From: JBDUCV01 sp040003255
GTDB taxonomy: Bacteria; Actinomycetota; Actinomycetes; Mycobacteriales; Jatrophihabitantaceae
Direction of reading: 5' to 3'
Length of the DNA stretch: 38,037 bases
Assembly (NCBI GenBank): GCA_040003255.1
Contig: JBDUCV010000013.1
Location: 1-38,037, forward strand
Positions 7,846 to 14,558 of the stretch are shown here, in pieces. Every line of letters begins with the position of its first letter. Positions within the stretch are counted from its first letter, which is position 1. Made by a program: the position numbers and the translations under genes. Under the pieces are notes generated by a model. The model was not told the DNA's origin. It saw only the letters and a program-made list of their open reading frames with translations, and did no database searches.

Positions 7846-9060
7846 CTAGCCGCGACGGCGCGCAGGATCATCTCGCGCGATCGAGGCCAGCCAGGCGTTG
7901 TATGCGGCGTGCCCCTCGTCCGCATCGTCGAAGTCGCGGGTGTCTTCGGGCCGGGCCGCGCCGGTTCGTTCGCTCAGCGTTTGAACCCGTGCCCGCTCCA
8001 GCCAGCCCGTGCTGTCGCGCGCGGCGCGACCCGACGTGCGTAGCCACGCAACGACGAGAGCGATCATCACCACGGCCATGATTCCGTCGCCGCCGAACCA
8101 CATGATCGCCCCGCCGGTACGGGTGTCGGACAGCGTGTCGACCGAGAGGCTCGGCGGTGGGTTCATCGTGATCGGACGGGTGCTCATCATCAGCACGACC
8201 CCGGTGAACGTGTCGACGGCCATCGACACCGCGAGCAGCGCCCAGCGGGCAGGGGTCGAGAGCCGCCAGCGGATCGGCTCGTCGCCGACCACCAGCGCGA
8301 AGAATTGATAACCCACCACCAGGTAGACGACGTGCTCGACCTGGCCGGCCCAGGTGTGCACCATGATCGTGTCCATCAGCCCGGTCAGGTGGCTGCCGAC
8401 GATCGTCGCCGTGTAGGTGGCCAAAGCGACGGGTGGCGCGGTAATCAGCGATACGACCGGACTGTGCAGCACCCGCTTGATGCGAGCCCGCGTGGCCGGG
8501 CGGGCAACTTCGACGGCGAGCCGCATTGGGCGGCCGACCACGAGTAGCGCGGGGGCCAGCATCACCAGTGCCAGGTGGCCCAGCATGTGGGCAGTGAATA
8601 GCGCCTGGTCATAGACGGCGATTGCGCCGCAGGTCGCGTAGCCGGATACCGCTAGGCCGGCCAGGAAGCTCAGCGAGTAGACCGGCGACCACGCGAGGTC
8701 GGGTCGGCGCCGACGCAGCCGGACGAGGTTCGTCACATACCAAGCGGCCGCCAGGACGATCACCGCCAGTGCGACGGCATCGAGTTGCCAGACGGTGATC
8801 AGCCGGTGGCTGAGCAGCGGTCCGGTGATCGCGTGGCCGCGGGACCGGAACAGCGCATCGCTCGCCGGCATATGCGTGCCGGGGGCGGCGCCGAGGTGCC
8901 GTACGACGTTGACCGTCAGCCAGACGAGAATGCCGCAGGCAACTAGCCAAGCGCCCCACGCCAGGCCGGGCAGGTCGCGGCGCTCGCGCTCGGCCGCCGC
9001 TCGCTTAGCCTGCGTCGGGTCGGATGGCACGCTCTGCAGCGGAACCGGGTCAGACGGCAC
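7846..9060 (-). CDS. CtaG-like cytochrome c oxidase assembly membrane protein
   Basis: Multi-pass membrane protein (404 aa, about nine hydrophobic segments) of the caa3-type CtaG family, which is linked to assembly (copper delivery) of terminal oxidases. Characteristic membrane histidines occur in FTAHMLGHLALVMLAP and MVHTWAGQVEHVVY. The N-terminal 30 residues and the last 70 or so are soluble and probably cytoplasmic. The start is uncertain: GTG 9060 lies directly after a G-run, and a second GTG about 30 nt further in is possible. It is transcribed away from dnaK, and the 168-nt region between them holds the HspR-type operator. Family call firm, exact role inferred. Confidence 0.8.
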   Translation of the reverse strand: MPSDPVPLQSVPSDPTQAKRAAAERERRDLPGLAWGAWLVACGILVWLTVNVVRHLGAAPGTHMPASDALFRSRGHAITGPLLSHRLITVWQLDAVALAVIVLAAAWYVTNLVRLRRRRPDLAWSPVYSLSFLAGLAVSGYATCGAIAVYDQALFTAHMLGHLALVMLAPALLVVGRPMRLAVEVARPATRARIKRVLHSPVVSLITAPPVALATYTATIVGSHLTGLMDTIMVHTWAGQVEHVVYLVVGYQFFALVVGDEPIRWRLSTPARWALLAVSMAVDTFTGVVLMMSTRPITMNPPPSLSVDTLSDTRTGGAIMWFGGDGIMAVVMIALVVAWLRTSGRAARDSTGWLERARVQTLSERTGAARPEDTRDFDDADEGHAAYNAWLASIARDDPARRRG

Positions 9061-9138
9061 CCCCCCATACTGCCGGTGCGGAAACGCGAAGCGAACGCCG
9101 GCGGCGGAAGTGACTCAGGACACACCCGATGGCGGAAG

Positions 9139-9167
9139 CTGAGTCGACCCCACTCAGTTCTTATGAT
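9139..9167 (+). promoter_or_regulatory. dnaK promoter overlapping an HspR (HAIR-type) operator
   Basis: CTGAGT-N7-ACTCAG (9139-9157) resembles the HspR-associated inverted repeat CTTGAGT-N7-ACTCAAG, keeping the TGAGT-N7-ACTCA core and the 7-nt spacing. Its left arm lies where the -35 should be: exactly 17 nt separate it from TATGAT (9162-9167), a good -10. Bound HspR would block the promoter. A further ACTCAG half-site lies at 9113-9118, and the octamer GGCGGAAG precedes both (9103 and 9131). Confidence 0.78.
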
Positions 9168-9170
9168 TGG

Positions 9171-9189
9171 GGCCCGGTAAAGTCGGGCC
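9171..9189 (+). other. Hairpin at the start of the dnaK 5' leader
   Basis: GGCCCG-GTAAAGT-CGGGCC forms a perfect 6-bp stem with a 7-nt loop, beginning about at the transcription start predicted from the -10 at 9162-9167. It would cap the 5' end of the dnaK mRNA. It lies about 40 nt before the ATG, so it does not hide the ribosome binding site (GAGGAG near 9215). Confidence 0.5.
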
Positions 9190-9228
9190 TTGCACACTCA
9201 CTCTTCATCATTCAGAGGAGCACATCAC

Positions 9229-11103
9229 ATGGCACGAACGGTCGGTATCGACCTGGGCACCACCAACTCCGTCGTCTCGGTTCTGACCGGCGGCGAGCCG
9301 GAGGTCATCGCGAACGCCGAGGGCTCGCGAACGACGCCGAGCGTCGTCGCCTTTGCCAAGAATGGCGAAATTCTCGTCGGCGAGGTTGCCAAGCGGCAGG
9401 CCGTCACCAACGTCGATCGCACGATCCGGTCGGTGAAGCGCCACATGGGCGACCCGAGCTGGCAGGTGAAGATCGACGGCAAGGACTACACCGCGCAAGA
9501 GATCAGCGCGCGCGTCCTGCAAAAACTCAAGCGCGACGCGGAGGCCTACCTCGGCGAGGACGTCGCCGACGCGGTCATCACCGTGCCGGCGTACTTCAAT
9601 GACGCCCAGCGCCAGGCCACCAAGGAGTCCGGCACGATCGCCGGCCTAAACGTCCTACGCATCGTCAACGAGCCCACCGCCGCCGCGCTGGCATATGGCT
9701 TGGACAAGGGTGAGAAGGAGCAGACCATCCTGGTGTTCGACCTCGGCGGTGGCACGTTCGACGTGTCGCTGCTCGAGATCGGCGAGGGCGTCATCGAGGT
9801 CAAGGCCACCAGCGGTGACAACCATCTGGGCGGCGACGACTGGGACCAGCGGGTCATCGACTGGCTGGTGGAGAAGTTCAAGGCTGGGCATGGCATCGAC
9901 CTGACCAAGGACAAGATGGCTATGCAGCGCCTGCGCGAGGGCGCCGAGAAGGCCAAGATCGAACTGTCGGCGTCCAATCAAACGTCGATCAACCTGCCCT
10001 ACATCACGCAAGACGCCGAGAAGAACCCCCTGTTCCTGGACGAGTCGCTCTCCCGCGCGGAGTTCCAGAAGATCACCGCCGACCTGCTCGAGCGCACCCG
10101 CGCGCCCTTCCAGAACGTCATCAAGGACGCGGGCATCTCGGTCAGCGAGATCGATCACGTGGTGCTCGTCGGCGGCTCGACTCGCATGCCGGCCGTCACC
10201 GAGCTGGTCAAGGAGCTGACCGGCGGCCAGGAGCCGAACAAGGGCGTCAACCCGGACGAGGTCGTCGCAGTCGGCGCGGCGCTGCAGGCCGGCGTGCTCA
10301 AGGGCGAGGTCAAGGACGTCTTGCTGCTCGACGTGACCCCGCTGAGCCTGGGCATCGAGACCAAGGGCGGGATCATGACCCGGCTAATCGAGCGCAACAC
10401 CACCATCCCGACCAAGCGCTCGGAGATCTTCACCACCGCCGATGACAACCAGGGCAGTGTGCAGATCCAGGTGTATCAGGGCGAACGCGAGATCGCGGCC
10501 TACAACAAGAAGCTGGGCATGTTCGAGCTCACCGGTTTGCCACCGGCGCCACGGGGCGTGCCGCAGATCGAGGTCACGTTCGACATCGACGCGAACGGCA
10601 TCGTGAACGTCTCGGCCAAGGACCTGGCGACCAACAAAGAACAGGGCATGACGATCACCGGCGGCTCGGGTCTGAACAAGGACGAGATCGACCGGATGAT
10701 GCGTGACGCCGAGACCCACGCGAACGAGGACCGCAAGCGGCGAGAAGACGCGGAGACCCGCAACACCGCCGAGTCGCTGCAATTCCAGACGGAGAAGTTC
10801 CTGACCGAGAACGGCGAAAAGCTGCCGGCTGACAAGAAGGCCGAACTCGAAGGTGCGCTGGAGGAGCTGAAGTCCACGCTGAACGGTGCCGACTTCGAGG
10901 CGATCAAGGCCGCCCAGGACAAGCTGACGAGGGTTTCGCAGGAGGTTGGTGGTGCGATGTACGACGCGTCGTCGGCAGGCGCGGCCGGTAACCCCGGTGA
11001 GCCCGGTGGGCCTGGTGAGTCGGGCCCGGCTGCGGCGCACGCCGACGACACCGTGGTCGACGCCGAGGTCGTCGAGGAAGGCCCCGACGAGGAGAAGAAG
11101 TGA
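9229..11103 (+). CDS. dnaK: Molecular chaperone DnaK (Hsp70)
   Basis: ATP-driven Hsp70 chaperone, 624 aa, close to the usual actinobacterial length. It starts MARTVGIDLGTTNSVVSV, with phosphate-1 and phosphate-2 motifs (IDLGTTNS; VFDLGGGTFDVSLLE), adenosine motif (VLVGGSTRMP), the linker DVLLLDVTPLSLGIET, the substrate-binding beta domain and helical lid, and an acidic tail ending in DEEKK. ATG 9229 follows GAGGAG; an earlier in-frame TTG at 9190 would lie upstream of the ribosome binding site and is rejected. First gene of dnaK-grpE-dnaJ-hspR, repressed through the HspR-type operator at 9139. Its stop overlaps the grpE start by 4 nt (GTGA). Confidence 0.98.
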   Translation: MARTVGIDLGTTNSVVSVLTGGEPEVIANAEGSRTTPSVVAFAKNGEILVGEVAKRQAVTNVDRTIRSVKRHMGDPSWQVKIDGKDYTAQEISARVLQKLKRDAEAYLGEDVADAVITVPAYFNDAQRQATKESGTIAGLNVLRIVNEPTAAALAYGLDKGEKEQTILVFDLGGGTFDVSLLEIGEGVIEVKATSGDNHLGGDDWDQRVIDWLVEKFKAGHGIDLTKDKMAMQRLREGAEKAKIELSASNQTSINLPYITQDAEKNPLFLDESLSRAEFQKITADLLERTRAPFQNVIKDAGISVSEIDHVVLVGGSTRMPAVTELVKELTGGQEPNKGVNPDEVVAVGAALQAGVLKGEVKDVLLLDVTPLSLGIETKGGIMTRLIERNTTIPTKRSEIFTTADDNQGSVQIQVYQGEREIAAYNKKLGMFELTGLPPAPRGVPQIEVTFDIDANGIVNVSAKDLATNKEQGMTITGGSGLNKDEIDRMMRDAETHANEDRKRREDAETRNTAESLQFQTEKFLTENGEKLPADKKAELEGALEELKSTLNGADFEAIKAAQDKLTRVSQEVGGAMYDASSAGAAGNPGEPGGPGESGPAAAHADDTVVDAEVVEEGPDEEKK

Positions 11104-11753
11104 GCTCTCCGCATCGTCCGCTCCACGACACCGAGCAGGAGCGGGTCGTGATCCGCGACAAGCGGCGCATCGACCCGCTCACCGGCGAGCCGCGCCTGGC
11201 ACCCGGCGGCGAGCCGCGCCCTGCACCCGGCGCGAATATTGGTCAGTCTGAGCCCACCGAGGTGCAGGATGTGCCAAACGTCGCGGCCGGGGAACAACTA
11301 GCCGAGCGGACCGCCGATCTTCAGCGAGTGCAGGCCGAATTCGCCAACTACCGCAAGCGGGTCGAACGCGACCGGCACCTGAGCGGCGAGCTGGCGGTGG
11401 GCGGCGTTCTTGCAGCCTTGCTGCCGGTGCTCGACGACATCGACCGCGCTCGTACACATGGTGATCTGACCGGTCCGCTCAAGGCGGTCGCCGACCAATT
11501 GGACGCGGTACTTGGCAAGCTGGGCCTGCAGCCGTTCGGCGAGGTGGGCGACACGTTCGATCCGTCGATGCACGAGGCCGTCATGCACGAGGAGAGCGAA
11601 GCGGTGGATGCGCCGACCACGACGACGATCATGCGGCGCGGATACAAGCACGGCGAACGGCTACTTCGCCCCGCGATGGTCGGCGTGACGGATCCGGCAG
11701 CCAGCCGAGCAGATGAGCCGGCTGCGAGCGGGTCGGAAACCGACGACGACTGA
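11100..11753 (+). CDS. grpE: Nucleotide exchange factor GrpE
   Basis: Co-chaperone (217 aa) that releases ADP from DnaK. The N-terminal 70 residues are charged and low in complexity, followed by the long-helix segment (ERTADLQRVQAEFANYRKRVERD) and the beta domain with the family element GDTFDPSMHEAVMH. The C-terminal 20 residues are an acidic, Ala/Ser-rich tail. The GTG start overlaps the dnaK stop, so translation is coupled. A 99-nt gap follows before dnaJ. Confidence 0.95.
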   Translation: MSSPHRPLHDTEQERVVIRDKRRIDPLTGEPRLAPGGEPRPAPGANIGQSEPTEVQDVPNVAAGEQLAERTADLQRVQAEFANYRKRVERDRHLSGELAVGGVLAALLPVLDDIDRARTHGDLTGPLKAVADQLDAVLGKLGLQPFGEVGDTFDPSMHEAVMHEESEAVDAPTTTTIMRRGYKHGERLLRPAMVGVTDPAASRADEPAASGSETDDD

Positions 11754-11852
11754 GGGGCGGTTCGAGGACGCGTACGCAGGGATCAAGCCAAACCGACCGC
11801 AGCGCGCTTGTCGGACCCGGCCGACCGCGATGGGACGAGGAGGTGACGTTTC

Positions 11853-13058
11853 GTGAGCACCAAGGATTGGCTTGAGAAGGACTATTACGCGGCGCTGGGC
11901 GTCACCAAGAACTCGTCCGCGGGCGAGATCAAGAAGGCCTATCGCAAGCTTGCCCGCGAGCTGCACCCCGACAAGAAACCTGGCGATGCCAAGGCCGAGG
12001 CCCGGTTCAAGGAGGTCTCCGAGGCCTACGACGTGCTGTCGGTTGACGCGAAGCGCAAGGAGTACGACGAGGCGCGCTCGCTGTTCGCGGGCGGCGCCTT
12101 CCGTGGCGGCTTCCCGGGTGCGGGGAACAGCCCAGCGGGTGCGACGTTCGACATGTCTGATGTCTTCGGCACGGCCGGCGGCTCGACGATGGGCGGCGGC
12201 GGCCTCGGCGACATCTTCGGCGGCCTCTTCACCGGCGGCGGTACGCGCGGACGCGCCCGGACGCAGACGCCGTCGCCAAGCCGCGGGCAGGACGTCACGG
12301 CCGAGATCACGCTGGGTTTCGACGAAGCGGTGCACGGCGCTACCCTGCCGCTTCAGCTGTCGGGACCGGGGACCTGCCGCACTTGTCACGGCAGCGGCGC
12401 CAAGCCGGGGACGACGCCGCACACCTGCCCGACCTGCAACGGATCGGGCTATATCAGCCGCAACCAGGGCGCGTTCGGATTCAGTGAGCCGTGCCGCGAC
12501 TGCCAAGGCACCGGCCAGGTCATCGACGACCCTTGCCCGGGTTGCGGCGGCACCGGTGTCACCACCCAGACCCGAACGATCACCGTCCGCGTGCCATCCG
12601 GCGTGCGTCAAGGAGCACGTTTGCGCATCCCTGGCAAGGGCGTGCCCGGCGCACGTGGCGGCCCCGCTGGTGACCTGTTCGTGGTCGTGCACGTCGCCGC
12701 GCACGAGCTGTTCGGCCGCAGCGGCGACGACCTGACGCTCACTGTGCCGGTGACCTTCGTCGAGGCGGCGCTCGGCACGACCCTGCGGGTGCCGACCATG
12801 GACTCATCGGTGACGCTTCGGGTACCGCCCGGGACGCCGAGCGGGCGCACCATGCGGGTCCGCGGGCGCGGCGTAGCCAAGCGCGGCGGCGGTGCGGGCG
12901 ATCTGCTGGTCACCGTCGAGGTCGCCGTCCCGCAGGCGATGACCGTCGAAGCCCGCGAGGCGTTGTCGAAGTACGCGGCGGCGCAGGATGACGACCCACG
13001 CCCGCACATCACCTCGGCCGTGGGCACCCGGCGGGTGAAGGAGCCGACCGATGGCTGA
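11853..13058 (+). CDS. dnaJ: Chaperone DnaJ (Hsp40), type I
   Basis: Full type-I Hsp40 (401 aa). The J domain (about residues 9-75) has the HPD motif that stimulates DnaK ATPase (ARELHPDKK). A Gly/Phe-rich region follows with repeats of GG and GF. Four zinc-binding CxxCxGxG repeats follow: CRTCHGSG, CPTCNGSG, CRDCQGTG and CPGCGGTG. Two C-terminal substrate-binding domains complete it. GTG 11853 follows a strong GAGGAGGTGA site. The 3' end overlaps hspR by 8 nt. As part of the hspR operon this is the heat-inducible DnaJ; many actinobacteria have a second, separate copy. Confidence 0.96.
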   Translation: MSTKDWLEKDYYAALGVTKNSSAGEIKKAYRKLARELHPDKKPGDAKAEARFKEVSEAYDVLSVDAKRKEYDEARSLFAGGAFRGGFPGAGNSPAGATFDMSDVFGTAGGSTMGGGGLGDIFGGLFTGGGTRGRARTQTPSPSRGQDVTAEITLGFDEAVHGATLPLQLSGPGTCRTCHGSGAKPGTTPHTCPTCNGSGYISRNQGAFGFSEPCRDCQGTGQVIDDPCPGCGGTGVTTQTRTITVRVPSGVRQGARLRIPGKGVPGARGGPAGDLFVVVHVAAHELFGRSGDDLTLTVPVTFVEAALGTTLRVPTMDSSVTLRVPPGTPSGRTMRVRGRGVAKRGGGAGDLLVTVEVAVPQAMTVEAREALSKYAAAQDDDPRPHITSAVGTRRVKEPTDG

Positions 13059-13437
13059 CCTTCGCGTCAACGACCTGTCCGACGACGCGCCGGTGTTCGT
13101 CATCTCGGTTGCGGCGCAGCTAGCCGGCATGCATGCCCAGACACTGCGCCAGTACGACCGGCTCGGCCTTGTCACCCCCGGCCGCACAGTCGGCGGCGGC
13201 CGCCGGTACTCCGCGCGCGACGTCGCGTTGCTGCGCGAAGTGCAGCGGCTGTCCCAAGACGAGGGCGTCAACCTGGCGGGCATCAAACGGATCATCGAGC
13301 TCGAGGCTCATGTCGACGCGCTGCGCGAGCGGGTGGCCGAACTCAGCGACGATCTGCGTGGGGCTTATCGCGCGCTGGATGCCGCCCGCGGGCCGTCCAC
13401 CGCGCTCGTCGTGTGGCGCCCGCAACGTCGCTCGTGA
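13051..13437 (+). CDS. hspR: Heat-shock repressor HspR (MerR family)
   Basis: MerR-type DNA-binding repressor (128 aa). The winged-helix motif is visible in VFVISVAAQLAGMHAQTLRQYDRLGLV followed by GGGRRYS and the RDVALLREVQRL helix; a coiled-coil dimerisation helix follows (ELEAHVDALRERVAELSDDL). The family binds HAIR repeats in complex with DnaK and represses dnaK and clpB operons. Both expected targets are in this window, at 9139 and 25647. ATG 13051 lies inside the end of dnaJ. As last gene of the dnaK operon it is autoregulated. Confidence 0.95.
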   Translation: MADLRVNDLSDDAPVFVISVAAQLAGMHAQTLRQYDRLGLVTPGRTVGGGRRYSARDVALLREVQRLSQDEGVNLAGIKRIIELEAHVDALRERVAELSDDLRGAYRALDAARGPSTALVVWRPQRRS

Positions 13438-13443
13438 CGCTGC

Positions 13444-13457
13444 GGGCGATGGCGCCC
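13444..13457 (+). terminator. Weak hairpin after hspR
   Basis: GGGCG-ATGG-CGCCC is a 5-bp stem 6 nt downstream of the hspR stop. It is followed by a pyrimidine-rich AGCTCTCTT but no real U-run, so termination is only a possibility. Confidence 0.3.
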
Positions 13458-13505
13458 AGCTCTCTTGATCACGATGTCCGGAGCCGTTGATTACGGGCGA
13501 GTCTG

Positions 13506-13536
13506 TTGACTGAACTCGGGCTGGCCAGAGCATGAT
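13506..13536 (+). promoter_or_regulatory. Possible promoter of the LapA-domain gene
   Basis: TTGACT (13506-13511) and CATGAT (13531-13536) are 19 nt apart, in the 137-nt gap after hspR and about 39 nt before the next start codon. The spacing is long, so this is only a candidate, but it would uncouple the small membrane gene from the heat-shock operon. Confidence 0.33.
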
Positions 13537-13574
13537 CTGCATTGCCAATCACGCCCGCAGATCGGAGCCAGCTG

Positions 13575-13820
13575 ATGAGCGAGCCACGCGAACCCATCCC
13601 GCAGCCGCGCACCGGACGCAGAATCGGGGCGCGGCACGTCGTCGGCCTGATCCTGGTCGCCACGCTGATCGTGTTCCTGGCCGAGAACACTCGCAAGGTG
13701 AAGATCCGGTTCATCGGCCCAGAGGTCGAGGCACCGCTGCTGTTCGCGCTGTTGATCAGCGCGTTGCTGGGCGCGCTAATGGCACTGGCACTGGCAATTC
13801 AGTTTCGTCGTCGGCGATGA
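13575..13820 (+). CDS. Small LapA/DUF1049-domain membrane protein
   Basis: Membrane protein of 81 aa with a short polar N-terminus (about 20 residues), two transmembrane helices (RHVVGLILVATLIVFLAEN; LLFALLISALLGALMALALA) and a basic end FRRRR. The stretch NTRKVKIRFIGPEVEAPLLF between the helices is typical of LapA/LapB-associated DUF1049 proteins, whose role in actinobacteria is not established. ATG 13575 is preceded by a weak CGGAG. It shares the strand of hspR but lies 137 nt away with its own possible promoter. Confidence 0.75.
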   Translation: MSEPREPIPQPRTGRRIGARHVVGLILVATLIVFLAENTRKVKIRFIGPEVEAPLLFALLISALLGALMALALAIQFRRRR

Positions 13821-13867
13821 TGGCATCGTCCAAGATCAACGGCGACCTAGGGAGCAGCGCCCACCGA

Positions 13868-13881
13868 GGGCGTCAACGCCC
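13868..13881. terminator. Hairpin between convergent LapA-domain and CGNR genes
   Basis: GGGCG-TCAA-CGCCC, a 5-bp stem, lies 11 nt beyond the stop of the CGNR gene and 47 nt beyond that of the LapA-domain gene. It sits within a direct repeat of CGCCCACCGA (13859 and 13877). A two-way terminator is plausible but there is no U-tract. Confidence 0.35.
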
Positions 13882-13891
13882 ACCGAGCCGA

Positions 13892-14515
13892 TCAACTGAG
13901 CGGACGATCCGCCCAGCGTGCCGCGTAACGACGTGCCTTCGCCCGATTGCCGCAGACGGCCATCGTGCACCAGCGCCGCCGGTGCGACGGATCGAGAAAC
14001 AGCCAGCCGCAGCCCACGCCGGCGCACCGTCCCACGGCATCCGGGCCGTGCTGCTCGAGCAGCCGATGCGCGGCCAGGGCGCAGCGATCCAGGACGGCGG
14101 TGAGCCCGCTTCCGCCGTCGAGGCGGACGGTTAAGTCGCTCGACCGATAGGCAGAGCGGTGGACCGCAGCCGCCACGGCCCTTCGTACTTCGTCGAGAGC
14201 GGCGCCGTCGTCGTCCACCAGCGCGGCGTACAAAGCGGACCGCAACCGCAAGACCTGGCGCAGCACGCCACCGGCCGACCGTGATCTCGTCAAAGCCTCG
14301 GCGCGTGCGGACCGGTACTCCGCCGACGTGAGCAATCCGTTCTCTCGACCCCACACCACCAGCGCCCGGTAGTCGACTAGGTATTCATTCGGGCGCGCCG
14401 TTCGCCACCCGCCGCGGGTGTTGCACAGCTCGAGTGCAGGGTGCCCCGCCACCGCCTCGGGGACCCACCGCTCATCGACCAGCCGTCTGGTCACGGTCGC
14501 CACTGCATGTGGCAT
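13892..14515 (-). CDS. CGNR zinc-finger transcriptional regulator (ABATE domain)
   Basis: Protein of 207 aa with the N-terminal ABATE (DUF1470) domain seen in ALELCNTRGGWR, a helical middle, and the C-terminal CGNR zinc finger with ligands in CAGVGCGWLFLD and RRRWCTMAVCGNRAKARRYAAR. The family is thought to be stress- or ligand-responsive DNA-binding regulators. ATG 14515 is chosen; the reading frame continues upstream to 14674 but would overlap the divergent permease gene. Only 43 nt separate the two start codons, so one regulator site could control both. It probably regulates the exporter next door (inference). Confidence 0.82.
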   Translation of the reverse strand: MPHAVATVTRRLVDERWVPEAVAGHPALELCNTRGGWRTARPNEYLVDYRALVVWGRENGLLTSAEYRSARAEALTRSRSAGGVLRQVLRLRSALYAALVDDDGAALDEVRRAVAAAVHRSAYRSSDLTVRLDGGSGLTAVLDRCALAAHRLLEQHGPDAVGRCAGVGCGWLFLDPSHRRRWCTMAVCGNRAKARRYAARWADRPLS

Positions 14516-14516
14516 A

Positions 14517-14545
14517 CTAACCCCAATTACTGGCTGAGTGGTTAG
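14517..14545. promoter_or_regulatory. Inverted repeat between divergent CGNR regulator and exporter genes
   Basis: CTAACC (14517-14522) and GGTTAG (14540-14545) form a 6-bp dyad with a 17-nt spacer, which itself contains CCA-ATTAC-TGG. It fills most of the 43-nt gap between the two start codons, so any bound protein would affect both genes. The CGNR protein is the natural candidate; no binding motif for the family is assumed. Confidence 0.4.
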
Positions 14546-14558
14546 CGAAGGGATTCGC

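Noticed and set aside
7816..7865. Possible terminator between hutF and ctaG
   Set aside because: CCTGCG and CGCAGG can pair, but one arm lies within the ctaG coding end, the loop is long and no U-run follows.
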